Source of the DNA: Halobacteriales archaeon YIM A00010
Lineage (GTDB): Archaea; Halobacteriota; Halobacteria; Halobacteriales; Haloarculaceae
Direction of reading: 5' to 3'
Assembly: GCA_025041175.1 (NCBI GenBank)
Contig: JAKCFJ010000004.1
Span: 496,001-560,000 of the forward strand
DNA: 64,000 bases
The notes under the pieces are model-generated. The model searched no databases. It saw only the letters and a list, made by a program, of their open reading frames with translations, and was not told the DNA's origin. The position numbers and the translations under genes are program-made. Shown one piece after another: positions 27,491 through 36,731 of the stretch. Within the stretch, counting starts at the first letter, position 1. Each line of letters starts with the position of its first letter.

Positions 27491-28250
27491 GGCACTGCTA
27501 GATTGAGGTTGAACTGAGTGGAGTTCTTCGAGGTAGTTGTGACCCAACTCAAAGAACTCCACGTCGAAGTATCGGGTTCATCGGACCTACCATTTTTGGA
27601 TGTTGACCGGACGCGCACGCCAGCCTGGCTGATCAGGCTGGCGTGCGCTGCGCATGCTTCGGCAGCCTCATTGGCTGAATGCCGCGATCTCTGCGAGTGG
27701 TTCGGCGTCAGCCGAACCCGAGCTACCATTCAGAACTGGTATCAGTCCTACGCCGAGCATTACGACCAAGACTTCACGGCTGAACCAGATCGTGTCGCCG
27801 TCGATGAGAAACAAATCCAACTCGGCGAGGAGGGAAAAGCGTGGCTTTACGCCGCGATTGATATCGAAACGAAGGTCGTGCTTCACGCACGACTTTCGCA
27901 GAATCGCGGGACAGACCCTGCAATGACATTTCTCCGGGAATTGAAAGAGAAACACCGCGTCGAAGACGCGGAGTTTCTCGTTGACGGAATGGGCTATCTG
28001 ACTGCCCTCGCAAAGACTAATCTCAGTGGCCACCTTGACTACTCCGACCGAAACATCGTTGAGAAGCTGTTTCAGACGTATACGATGCGTGTGGGTCGAT
28101 TTCACGAAACGTGGAACGGCAGTCAGCCAAGCGCCGAGCGCTGGCTGACTGCCTACACCGCCTATTACAATCATCACCGCAGCCATCAAGCGCTGGAGAA
28201 TCAGACACCAATCGAAGCACTCGAACGGGTGGGTTCAATCTAGCAGTGCC
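27491..28250. mobile_element. IS6-family insertion sequence
   Basis: Bounded by inverted repeats GGCACTGCTAGATTGA at 27491 (direct) and 28250 (complement), 760 bases in total, with one transposase gene filling it. IS6 elements normally leave 8-bp target duplications; the flanks CTGGCGCG and AGTGGGAG differ, so the ends no longer belong to one insertion event. The right end abuts a 5'-truncated IS4 transposase. Confidence 0.85.
27518..28243 (+). CDS. IS6-family transposase
   Basis: A 241-residue DDE transposase. It has an N-terminal helix-turn-helix (LAECRDLCEWFGVSRTRATI), then the core with first Asp in DRVAVDEKQIQL, second in EFLVDGMGYLTAL, and the C-terminal acidic residue in RFHETWNGSQ, followed by TAYTAYYNHHRSHQALENQT, typical of the family. 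The frame is complete. Coding hairpins occur at 27613-27648 (15-bp stem, 6-base loop) and 28118-28152 (16 pairs with one bulge). Confidence 0.92.
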   Translation: MEFFEVVVTQLKELHVEVSGSSDLPFLDVDRTRTPAWLIRLACAAHASAASLAECRDLCEWFGVSRTRATIQNWYQSYAEHYDQDFTAEPDRVAVDEKQIQLGEEGKAWLYAAIDIETKVVLHARLSQNRGTDPAMTFLRELKEKHRVEDAEFLVDGMGYLTALAKTNLSGHLDYSDRNIVEKLFQTYTMRVGRFHETWNGSQPSAERWLTAYTAYYNHHRSHQALENQTPIEALERVGSI

Positions 28251-28832
28251 AGTGGGAGCAATATCTGCTTCCAGAGACAAACGAGGAAAGCGTTGCTCGC
28301 TGTCCACTCCCAGAACGGTCATAGAATGACGACTACTCTCCGGCATGCGTTCCAGTTTAAGCAGTCCGATCAGCCCGACAGCGAGGAGGTACGAGTTACT
28401 GACGAGTACATCGAGTTGGGAACCGTGGGACGAAGGTATCGGAAGGTTACCATCATGCACGACGATGATGACGACAAAGTCTACCTCACAACACTGCCTC
28501 CCGACGAATTCGATGCCTTGGAGATCGCGCTGATCTACGGCGTCCGATGGTTGATTGAGATTATGTTTCGTGAACTGAAGCAGTACACGAACATTCCGAA
28601 ATTCCACAGTACGACTCTGAACGGCGTCCTTTTCGAGTTGTACTGCACGTTTCTCGCGTACATCCTTACCGACTACTACCGACGCCAGTATCCAGTCCGC
28701 GGCGGAATGCCGTGGACGTTCCGCGTGATCCGCAACTACTGGAACCAACCACTCGGTGAGTATGGATGGCTCCTGAGAAAGCCGCAGCGTTCGCCGCCGC
28801 TTATGAGCGGCGGCTCCGAGATGATTGCCTGA
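28251..28832 (+). pseudogene. IS4-family transposase, C-terminal fragment
   Basis: The frame is open directly from the IS6 boundary, with an internal ATG at 28326. It reads DPPDEFDALEIALIYGVRW-like sequence, with WLIEIMFRELKQYTNIPKFH and LFELYCTFLAYILTDYYRRQ. This is the YRxRWxIE...KELK motif carrying the final catalytic Glu of IS4 transposases. The first two catalytic aspartates are absent, because the 5' part was lost at the IS6 junction. An adjacent deletion mediated by IS6 would explain both the truncation and the missing target duplication. Confidence 0.75.
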
Positions 28833-29575
28833 AAATCCTGTCCTGGGCGTACTGGATTCGGTTGACGGATTCCTGCTGCTCTCAGTGATCCATTTCTCGC
28901 CCAGATCTAGCAGATTTACCAGGCAGATACCGGAATCTTGCTGAAGTGGCTATAAATACTCGAAACAGGAATAGTATACTCGCCCGTAGTAACCGAGTCT
29001 TCGATACTCATACAGAGCTCAATACAGCGATCGACGATACACCGGACCAGATCACTGTATTAAATGCAAGCAATTACTTCTATCGCTATATTCCCAACTG
29101 GGAGTCAAACGAGGTTCCTTCCGTGAGCACCGTACCAGCGTCGATCGGTACGCACATGGTTCAGTCGGTTCGTACTACGTATTGGCTGAATAAGGCGAGA
29201 CAATATTCCTTTCTATTACAAGCATACGTTTGTAACGTCTTATTCGGTGAATGCCACGACGCTCTATTTTGGACGATAACAATCAAATCGTTAAGACCGG
29301 TCTTCGTACGGTGAAGAGACGGTTGACCGATAGGTTCTTCCTGCACACGAACCGAAAGACGAGCATGCTTGTCCGCCGGCTGTGCCTTATCTATCGCTCC
29401 GTCCTGTTCCTGGCGAGAAGCGACGTTTGGTCTCTTTTCTCATCCAATCATTACGCTACGCTCACCTAAAGCACTACAAAGGTAACAACTGCACCCCATT
29501 ACAGACAATCTCTCTCTCGCCAGGTTGGGTAAGAGCGACTAGATATATGTGTTCGGAAGGGAAATAGGCTACCCG
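28833..29575. other. Intergenic stretch, about 740 bases, with palindromic motif copy 4
   Basis: Probably holds the right end of the IS4 remnant (ends not identified) and the palindrome at 29213. A 122-codon frame at 28946 has no coding character. Nothing else is recognised. Confidence 0.4.
29213..29235 (-). repeat. Palindromic motif copy 4
   Basis: CTA plus TTACAAGCATACGTTTGTAA, identical over 23 bases to the copy at 17572. On the minus strand it is followed by AAAGGAATATTG, resembling the Shine-Dalgarno-like stretch after copies 2 and 3, but no convincing ORF follows. Confidence 0.75.
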
Positions 29576-29752
29576 ATGGCTATCGATAAACCGACCATCC
29601 AAACCGTAAACGGCATTGTCGCGCTCTACGGACTGACGTTGATCGCCACCGTCGCGCGGCTCCAGCGACCGAATCGAACGCGACCGTACCCTACGCCAGG
29701 TTACGAGTACGTCCCCGCGAATCCGAGGAACAAGGACATCGAGTTGAGCTAA
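29576..29752 (+). CDS. Small hypothetical protein (58 residues)
   Basis: Reads MAIDKPTIQTVNGIVALYGL, then TLIATVARLQRPNRTRPYPT and PGYEYVPANPRNKDIELS. One hydrophobic segment is followed by a proline- and arginine-rich tail. Codon use resembles that of true genes and the tail looks constrained, but I do not know a family. It is isolated between the palindrome copy and the ISH3-like element. Confidence 0.45.
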   Translation: MAIDKPTIQTVNGIVALYGLTLIATVARLQRPNRTRPYPTPGYEYVPANPRNKDIELS

Positions 29753-29825
29753 GCTGAACGAAGCGCGCTACCGTTCCTCACCGAGCCGAACGCCACCCGA
29801 TCACCGTCGCTTCAGCTTGGTCTCA

Positions 29826-31296
29826 AAGCTAGGTAGTTCTCGATTCTATTTTCGATCTTCTGCGTCCGCACCCCGGTTACGGGGTGATTCGATGATGAGT
29901 GACGTTTGATGAGGATGAAGTAGACGTTCACACGCGTGAGCATCCCCTTCAACTGCTCTATCGATCCATGCAGCCGAAAGCTGTTGCTCGGGAGAGGCAA
30001 GCCAGCGGCCTGACCGAGGTCAGGCCGTGGCCGAACCGTAGCCCGGTGGTAGACCGACGCCGTTGGTTTCCCACGTGTACTGCCAGCCGAGCGCAGCGCT
30101 CAGATGGTCTCTGATCCATCCACACACCAGTTCGAACGTGAATCCCGTCGGACGGTCGCGCCCGCCCTTTTGCGGGCGGGCGACGACCGTCCACCGAACG
30201 ACCAGCCAGAGATTCCGCAAGAGGAAGCTCACAACAACGAATATGAACCGGATCAATGGATTTGGTGCGGCCGTTACCGCTCTCGCTTCGCGGTAGGTGC
30301 GGTAACTCGTTTCGATGGCTGAGCGTTTGTGATAGAGCGCCTCGACCTGTTTGGGCGTGCGATCGGTCAGATCGCACGCCACGTAGCCACGGACGACTTC
30401 GCCGTTCTTGTCGCGGTCGCCGTTCTGGTAGGAGACACAGACCGCGTGCGGGAACTCAAGCTCCCGGTCTTTGCCCTTGTACATCGCGTATTCGGTCCAG
30501 TAGGAGGCGTGCGTGTCAAGTTGCTCGCGTAGTCGTTCGCCCTTCTTCACGACTGGGAGAACGACAGGCGCAGTAGAACGAGCGCGTCGAATGACGCGCT
30601 CTTGGTAGTAGCCGCGATCCGCAAGAAGAGCGTCAACTTCGACGGATAACTGGTCGACGCGATCGAGGACGCGTCCAACCGCGTTGGCCGCGTCCTCGTC
30701 GCTCGTGACTGGCGTTATCGCCAGTGTGAGTGGCTTGTTGGTATCGAGAACGAACGCGGTACAGTAGCGGTGACAGTTGGTGGTGCCGTCCCGTGCCTTC
30801 ATCGAACAGATTTCGCTCGGCTCGTTAAGATACGTCCCGTGATAGGGGTTATCGACGAAATCGATGATGACGATCCTCGACCGCTCGGGGTCGAGGATCG
30901 TCGTGGCATGTTCAGCAAGGCGGTCGTTAACGGCGTCTTCGAGCGCTTCCGAGTCGATAGTTCGGAGCCAATCCATGACAGTTTCATCGTCATTAGGCGT
31001 CTGGTCAGTGTGTTCGACGACATGATGAACAGAGGTCGTGTCAGTGGCGGCTCGTTCGACGGTTTTCCAGATGATGTCGGCGTCGAGGGGCGATCCCTCG
31101 ACGCCTTCCATGGGCAGCGACGAGAGGAGCTCAAGCGACAGCGTTTCCATCTTGGCCGCCGAAATCTGCCCGTCTGGTTCGGTGAGTTCTTCGAGCACAC
31201 CTCATCGAGCCAGACACATTCTGAAATAGTCGCCGATTGAGCTTACAGGAAGAATTACTGTAATCGGCTCAGCCACAGTCGGGAACTACCTAAGCT
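29826..31296. mobile_element. ISH3-like insertion sequence
   Basis: Inverted ends AGCTAGGTAGTTCTCGATT near 29828 and, on the complement, AGCTTAGGTAGTTCCCGACT near 31294 bracket the transposase gene (element about 1.47 kb). End positions are good to a few bases. I see no clear target duplication. Confidence 0.7.
30020..31198 (-). CDS. ISH3-family transposase
   Basis: A 392-residue DDE transposase of the halophile ISH3 group (IS4 superfamily). Catalytic regions: IVIIDFVDNPYHGTYLNEPS (first Asp), VDALLADRGYYQERVIRRAR (second Asp in DRGYY) and ALYHKRSAIETSYRTYREAR (Glu in the YxxR...IE..YR motif). RFIFVVVSFLLRNLWLVVRW follows, typical of the family. A GTG start at 31198 is used because an in-frame TGA lies just upstream. 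The coding strand carries at least eight hairpins (for example 30354-30380 and 30871-30900). The frame is intact. Confidence 0.9.
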   Translation of the reverse strand: MLEELTEPDGQISAAKMETLSLELLSSLPMEGVEGSPLDADIIWKTVERAATDTTSVHHVVEHTDQTPNDDETVMDWLRTIDSEALEDAVNDRLAEHATTILDPERSRIVIIDFVDNPYHGTYLNEPSEICSMKARDGTTNCHRYCTAFVLDTNKPLTLAITPVTSDEDAANAVGRVLDRVDQLSVEVDALLADRGYYQERVIRRARSTAPVVLPVVKKGERLREQLDTHASYWTEYAMYKGKDRELEFPHAVCVSYQNGDRDKNGEVVRGYVACDLTDRTPKQVEALYHKRSAIETSYRTYREARAVTAAPNPLIRFIFVVVSFLLRNLWLVVRWTVVARPQKGGRDRPTGFTFELVCGWIRDHLSAALGWQYTWETNGVGLPPGYGSATA

Positions 31297-31494
31297 GTTT
31301 GTTTTGAAGCGTGTATTATCTTGTGAATGCCCGTGCTACTGCTTCAGCCGCTCTGGTAGCTTCTAATCGACATGATCATTGATCAAGCATGGCAACGTAC
31401 CAGTTTCTGAGTACAGATTTCTCTTCCCTCTACTTATACAAAATTGGTGAGCGTAACCGGTAGCTATTACTGAAACGCTGCTGGTTAAATATGT

Positions 31495-33057
31495 GTGGCT
31501 GGAAGCAGTGTAATCAAAGACGATCCGGTCGTTCGCGTTTCGACCGGCGGGGAGAACCGAATGCAGGGTCGGGAGGTACTCCACGCGGCCCGCGAGCCGG
31601 AGGTGTCCGTACCAACCATCGAGGTAGGATCGACCGGCGCCAGGGCGCTGGAACCGCTCGTGATGGCGACCCACGAAGGGAAGACGGCCTTTTATCCCCA
31701 GTGTTCCCTCATGCGGGCCCGTGACCTCGTGGCTGCGCTCGACGGCGGTTCGCTGCCGACTAACGGGGCGATGGCGGTCACAGAGCACGATTCGGACACG
31801 GCGACACTACCGACGCCGGACGAAGGAGTACTCGCCGTCGGCTGCCGACGAGTGCTTGGTGCGTGCGGGTGGGTGGTCCCGGCGAATGTTGACGACTACC
31901 TGACATCAGGGGAGTTCCTCGCGGCTACTGCAGCTAGTCGGGCGGACGAATGGCTCTCGGAGCTCCGTGACGCCGGGTTGCGCGGTCGCGGTCGTGGCGA
32001 TGGGTCGCGCGATACGCCAATCGCAGACACGTGGACGACAATTCAAGAGATCAGCCGCGAGCGCAACTCCGACCCGGCCGTCGTTGTGAATGCGAACGAG
32101 TCGGACCCGAACGCGGAGATGGATCGGCTGCTCCTCGAATCAAACCCGCTGGCCGTGCTCGACGCGGCGCTGACGGCGGCCCGGACCATCGGTGCGACGA
32201 ACCTCCTCGTCTACCTCAACGGGGAGGAGGATCTCGCCAGGGATCGCGTCGGTGCAGCGGCCGCCGAGCTAACGAACGAGATCGGTGCTGACATACCAAT
32301 CGAGGCCATCGCCGGACCCGACGAGTACAAAGCTGGCGAGATGACGATGGCGATCGAAGCGCTTGAGGGCAACCACCGCCTCGAAGCGCGACTCAGGCCC
32401 CCCTTTCCGCGTGAAGAGGGACTCTACGGGCGGCCAACACTGATCCATACACCTCGAACGTTGGCACAGGTCCGCGCCCTCTTCGCTGATAGTGGCGATC
32501 AAGTCGGTCACGTCTCCGGCCCAGGTAGCCGTCTCATCACGGTTGCCGGCGATGTTGAGACACCCATTACGATCGAACTGTCGACGGACGATACCCTCTC
32601 TCTCGTCAAGAACGCTGTCGATTTCGACGGTCAACTGAAGGCCGCCTGCGTCGGCGGTGTCTTCGGCGGAGTGACGCGCACCCTCGACGTGCCCGCCCAC
32701 GCGAACGCGCTTACAGCCGCGGGACTCGGAACAAACGGCGTCGTCGAACTCTTCGACCAGACCCGGTGTATGCTGTCGGTAGCCGGCCACCGAGCGGCCT
32801 TCGCCGAAGAGGAGAATTGCGGACGCTGCTATCCCTGCCGTGGGGGCAGCCAACAGCTCGCGAGCATGCTTCGTGACATCTATGACGGCGAATTCAACGC
32901 TGAAAAGATCCGTGAGCTGCTGCGCGTGATGCGCCGGTCGAGTATTTGCCAGTTCGGCCATGATGCACAGCGACCGGTTGCGACCACGATGAACGAATTC
33001 GAATCGGAGTTCCGCGTCCACGCCGAGGGACGCTGTCCAAACGACACATGTATTTGA
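31495..33057 (+). CDS. NuoF/FdsB-like iron-sulfur flavoprotein subunit of formate dehydrogenase
   Basis: A 520-residue GTG-started protein. The N-terminal 120 residues are unlike NuoF. From about 160 it follows NuoF: AGLRGRGRGDGSRD (FMN loop), VVVNANESDPNAEMDRLLLE, NLLVYLNGEED, LRPPFPREEGLYGRPTLIHT, and the 4Fe-4S site ENCGRCYPCRGGS plus a fourth Cys in SSICQFGHDAQ. It should pass electrons from the downstream formate dehydrogenase to a soluble acceptor. The FMN/NADH loop is degenerate: canonical LRGRGGAGFPTG is not kept. First gene of a three-gene operon. Confidence 0.85.
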   Translation: MAGSSVIKDDPVVRVSTGGENRMQGREVLHAAREPEVSVPTIEVGSTGARALEPLVMATHEGKTAFYPQCSLMRARDLVAALDGGSLPTNGAMAVTEHDSDTATLPTPDEGVLAVGCRRVLGACGWVVPANVDDYLTSGEFLAATAASRADEWLSELRDAGLRGRGRGDGSRDTPIADTWTTIQEISRERNSDPAVVVNANESDPNAEMDRLLLESNPLAVLDAALTAARTIGATNLLVYLNGEEDLARDRVGAAAAELTNEIGADIPIEAIAGPDEYKAGEMTMAIEALEGNHRLEARLRPPFPREEGLYGRPTLIHTPRTLAQVRALFADSGDQVGHVSGPGSRLITVAGDVETPITIELSTDDTLSLVKNAVDFDGQLKAACVGGVFGGVTRTLDVPAHANALTAAGLGTNGVVELFDQTRCMLSVAGHRAAFAEEENCGRCYPCRGGSQQLASMLRDIYDGEFNAEKIRELLRVMRRSSICQFGHDAQRPVATTMNEFESEFRVHAEGRCPNDTCI

Positions 33058-33164
33058 TATGATATCTGAACGTCGATACCGCCGACCGAACCGGCGGCGA
33101 GACCCGGTGACCGACGATCGGTGTACAGTGTACCGACCAATAGTCGATGGAGGGATACAACACA

Positions 33165-34160
33165 ATGAGCACAGATTCAGACCCCATTTGGAACGATAAC
33201 CGAGACACGACGGATATGGAATCGATATGGGAGAAGAACCGGCGCAGAATAGATGACCAAGTAGAGATCAACGCGATGCTCGCTACGGGAACGGCGACTG
33301 ACCCGGACGTGACCTCCAACGAGACGACAACGATCACGGTCGATGATCAAGCAATCACGTTAGAGTCGGACTCAACGTTGCTCGACGGCCTTACCAAGGT
33401 CGACACCGAGGAGGATGTCCCAGCCCTATGTTCGTACCAAAAGGACGATCGCATCGGCCCACGAAGCACGTGTCGGACCTGTATGGTCGAGACCGACGAG
33501 TACGGACTCGTCCCTTCGTGCAGTTTCCCCGCACGAGAAGGCATGGACATCCGCACCGATACGCCCGCTGCCTCGGAGACGCGCGATGTGAATCTCGATC
33601 TCGTGTTGAGGGGGCACAATCTCCTGTGTACGACCTGCGGGAAGAACGGTCGCTGTGAGCTTCAGGAGGTCTCGATCGAGGATGAGGTTGAGCACCCGCG
33701 CTACGGCGTGGTCCACGACCGCGACGAGTTGGACCCGATCGATGAATCCTCACCATTCATTCAGATCGACCGGAATAAATGTATTCTTTGTAACCGCTGC
33801 GTCGAGGCCTGTAACGACGTCCAAGTCGCCGGTGTCCTGCGAATGGAGGGCCAAGCCGGGGATATGCGCATTGGCTTTCAGAACGAAGCGGAGACAATGA
33901 TGGGATCGACCTGCGTCTCCTGCGGGCATTGCGTGACGGTTTGCCCGACCGGTGCACTCGTCGAGCAGGACATTGTTGAGGAGGCAACGATTCCGCTTCC
34001 GGGGTTCACCCATGCGAACTCGGTCGGGAAGGTGATCGGCGAGGAGTACACCTCTCGTCCGAGGCGGATGTCGCCGATGTATACCGAGGAACACACCGAA
34101 GAAGAACCGAAGATCGACGAACAAACCGATTCGATCTGGCAATACAGCGACAATGAGTGA
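33165..34160 (+). CDS. NuoG N-terminal/HoxU-like iron-sulfur subunit
   Basis: A 331-residue protein (ATG 33165). After a charged N-terminus it has a 2Fe-2S ferredoxin domain (ALCSYQKDDRIGPRSTCRTC, with a final Cys in VPSCSFPAREGM), a NuoG-type His/Cys cluster region (RGHNLLCTTCGKNGRCELQE) and two 4Fe-4S motifs (CILCNRCVEAC, then STCVSCGHCVTVCPTGALVE). It wires the catalytic subunit to the flavoprotein. It lies 107 bases after the NuoF-like gene and overlaps the start of the alpha subunit by 8 bases. Confidence 0.9.
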   Translation: MSTDSDPIWNDNRDTTDMESIWEKNRRRIDDQVEINAMLATGTATDPDVTSNETTTITVDDQAITLESDSTLLDGLTKVDTEEDVPALCSYQKDDRIGPRSTCRTCMVETDEYGLVPSCSFPAREGMDIRTDTPAASETRDVNLDLVLRGHNLLCTTCGKNGRCELQEVSIEDEVEHPRYGVVHDRDELDPIDESSPFIQIDRNKCILCNRCVEACNDVQVAGVLRMEGQAGDMRIGFQNEAETMMGSTCVSCGHCVTVCPTGALVEQDIVEEATIPLPGFTHANSVGKVIGEEYTSRPRRMSPMYTEEHTEEEPKIDEQTDSIWQYSDNE

Positions 34161-36570
34161 CGAGATGGATACTGATGGTGGCGACACCGAATTAAACGGC
34201 GTCGCCGGCTTCATGCAACGCGCGAGAGAACAGACCGAGTCGAAGCTGACTCAGCGAGATCTCAGTCGAAGCAAACCGGTACAGCTGATCGAGCACAGCG
34301 TCTCGAGGCTCGCTGCGAACACGCTCAGTGAAGGGAAACTGTTCCAGCTGGCGGAGGTACTCTATAACTATCGGCTCGAAGAGATCGACGTGACCGATAC
34401 AACATGTGGGTACTGCGCCGTAGGGTGTCGATTCGACCTCTATACGAAAGACGGCGAGGTGCTCGCCTCACGGCCCACCGACTCGGAGAATGCGCCGATT
34501 AACGGCATCTCGACCTGCGTCAAAGGCAAGTTCAGCTACGGGTTCGTAAGCAGCGACGATCGGCTTACCCAACCCCTGATACGGGAGGGCGGCGAGTTCC
34601 GCGAAGCCTCCTGGGAGGAGGCGCTCGACCTCGTTGCGGATCGCCTCGGCGGAATCAAAGGGAAACACGGGGCGAACGCCCTTGGCTTCGTCTCTTCGTC
34701 GCGAGCGACCAACGAGGCCAATTACGTGATGCAGAAGTTCGTCCGCCAGTCGATCGGGACGAACAACATCGACAATTGCAATCGGCTGTGTCACTCCCCG
34801 ACGGTCGAGGCGCTCTCGCAAACGCTCGGCTATGGCGCAAGCTCGGTTAGTCGCGATGATCTCGAGAACACCGATTGTTTCTTGATCACAGGATCGAACA
34901 CCACTGAACAGCACCCGGTGCTCGCAACGCTGATCAAGCAGAACGTCATTCGTGGCGCGGACATCTACGTCTTCGATCCCCGTGAGGTGAAGATAGCCGA
35001 GTTCGCACAATCACAGTACACCCGCGTCAAACCCGGGTACGATACAGTGTGGATCAACGGAATGATCCGCCATATCATCGAAAACGATCTGCACGATACC
35101 GAGTTCATCGACGAGCGCACCGTTGGCTTCGAGGAGCTACAAGAATCCGTCCAGAAGTTCACCCCTGAGTACGTCGAGGAGGTCACTGGCGTGCCGCCGG
35201 ACGAGCTTAAAATCGCCGCCGAAGGGATCGCCACCGCCGACAGTTGCGTGTTCTGCTGGGCGCTCGGACTTACCGAGCAGGTCAACGGAACGAAAAACGT
35301 GATCTCGATGGCAAATCTCGCACTCATCACCGGCCATGTGGGGGAACCCAACTCCGGAGTCTCGCCGTTCCGCGGGCAGAACAACGTCCAAGGCGGCGGT
35401 GGCGACATGGGACCGGTACCAGGAAACTTCCCAGGCTATCAGAAGGTGACGGACGACGAAATACGTCAGAAGTTTGAGGAAGCATACGGCGTCGAGATCC
35501 CCGACAAAGGTGGATTAACGATCACCGAACAGTTCCTCGCCGCTGGCAACGACGATATCAAGGGGATGTTCATTATGGGCGAGAATCCCGCCGTTTCGGA
35601 GCCAAACGTTGCCCACGCGAGGGAGATCTTAGAGACCCTCGATTTCCTCTGTGTTCAGGACATATTCCTGACCGATACCGCACAGTACGCCGACGTCGTG
35701 CTACCAGCGACATCGTTCGTCGAATCGAATGGCACCTTCACAAGCTCGACGCGTCGGGTTCAGCTCGTCAAACAAGCGATGAAGCCGAAAGGCAACGCCA
35801 AACAGGACTGGGAAATCGTTCAAGAACTCTCCCAGCGCTTCGGTCACGACTGGAGATACGAGTCCTCGGCGGAAATCATGGATGAGATCGCGGAACTCAC
35901 GCCAATCTATGCTGGAATTAGCCACCAGCGTCTCGAAGAAGACGGCGGCCTCAACTGGCCATGCTGGGGTGACGATCATCCTGGCACCCCGACAATCTAC
36001 CTTGATGAGTTCAACCATCCTGACGGGAAGGCCTTTCTGATCCCCACCGACACCGAGGGACCGGCGGAAGAGACCGACGACCAGTATCCACTGACGCTGA
36101 CCACCGGCCGAGTTCTCTATCAGTACCACACGGGGACGATGACCCACCGCGAGGAGGGACTCATGTCGATCGCCGGGGAAGCCTTTGTCGAGATCCACCC
36201 CGACACGGCGGTTGAATGCGGCATTGAGGATGGCGAGTATGTCCGGATCGAGTCACGCCACGGATCGGCAAGGGTGTTAGCGCAGATTACAAAACGAGTA
36301 GGCCTCGAGACAGTCTTCGTCCCGATGCACTACCTCAACGATGCACAGGTTAACCTACTTACCAATGAGGAATCCCTCGACCCGGATGCACACTGTCCCG
36401 AGTACAAGGCCACACCCGTGCGGGTCGAGCCCGAAACGACGGGAGACCGCACGCCAGCTAGCGCGTCCAGCGGCGGCCAATCGGCCACGCCAGCTGATTT
36501 CGAGCTCCCGGAGGTGGAGCCCCTCCCCCGCCCCGGCACCGAGGACTCCACCACGGAAGCGAACGACTGA
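34153..36570 (+). CDS. Formate dehydrogenase catalytic (molybdopterin) subunit
   Basis: An 805-residue molybdopterin oxidoreductase. The N-terminal 4Fe-4S site is TCGYCAVGCRFDLYTKDG plus ISTCVKGKFSYGF. The active-site residue is Cys in DNCNRLCHSPTVEALSQTLG (about residue 212), so there is no selenocysteine. PNSGVSPFRGQNNVQGGGDM-type sequence and VLPATSFVESNGTFTSSTRR are bis-MGD-binding features of FdhA/FdsA enzymes. A C-terminal dinucleotide-binding domain starts near 640 (LTLTTGRVLYQYHTGTMTHR). No Tat signal, so cytoplasmic. An N-terminal extension of 80 residues precedes the cluster. Formate is oxidised to CO2 and electrons go to the two upstream subunits. Confidence 0.92.
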   Translation: MSDEMDTDGGDTELNGVAGFMQRAREQTESKLTQRDLSRSKPVQLIEHSVSRLAANTLSEGKLFQLAEVLYNYRLEEIDVTDTTCGYCAVGCRFDLYTKDGEVLASRPTDSENAPINGISTCVKGKFSYGFVSSDDRLTQPLIREGGEFREASWEEALDLVADRLGGIKGKHGANALGFVSSSRATNEANYVMQKFVRQSIGTNNIDNCNRLCHSPTVEALSQTLGYGASSVSRDDLENTDCFLITGSNTTEQHPVLATLIKQNVIRGADIYVFDPREVKIAEFAQSQYTRVKPGYDTVWINGMIRHIIENDLHDTEFIDERTVGFEELQESVQKFTPEYVEEVTGVPPDELKIAAEGIATADSCVFCWALGLTEQVNGTKNVISMANLALITGHVGEPNSGVSPFRGQNNVQGGGGDMGPVPGNFPGYQKVTDDEIRQKFEEAYGVEIPDKGGLTITEQFLAAGNDDIKGMFIMGENPAVSEPNVAHAREILETLDFLCVQDIFLTDTAQYADVVLPATSFVESNGTFTSSTRRVQLVKQAMKPKGNAKQDWEIVQELSQRFGHDWRYESSAEIMDEIAELTPIYAGISHQRLEEDGGLNWPCWGDDHPGTPTIYLDEFNHPDGKAFLIPTDTEGPAEETDDQYPLTLTTGRVLYQYHTGTMTHREEGLMSIAGEAFVEIHPDTAVECGIEDGEYVRIESRHGSARVLAQITKRVGLETVFVPMHYLNDAQVNLLTNEESLDPDAHCPEYKATPVRVEPETTGDRTPASASSGGQSATPADFELPEVEPLPRPGTEDSTTEAND

Positions 36571-36731
36571 ACCATCCGATATGTATCCCGAAACACCACG
36601 ACCGGTAGCGTGCTCGAACTGGCGACAATGCACAGTCGGCTGTGTGCTCCGGTCATTCGCTTGGAAGGATCGACGGGATCCTGGATGTGCCGGTCAGCTC
36701 CCGATCGTGGTAGGAAGATACTCCAAAGATC
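36571..36731. other. Short spacer with Cys-containing frame
   Basis: A frame from ATG 36581 (MYPETPRPVACSNWRQCTVG onward) runs to 36745 and contains five cysteines, but it overlaps the better-supported zinc-finger ORF and has no family signal; left uncalled. Confidence 0.3.

Noticed and set aside
28946-29314. 122-codon plus frame
   Set aside because: Contains the conserved palindrome in its middle and has no coding character.
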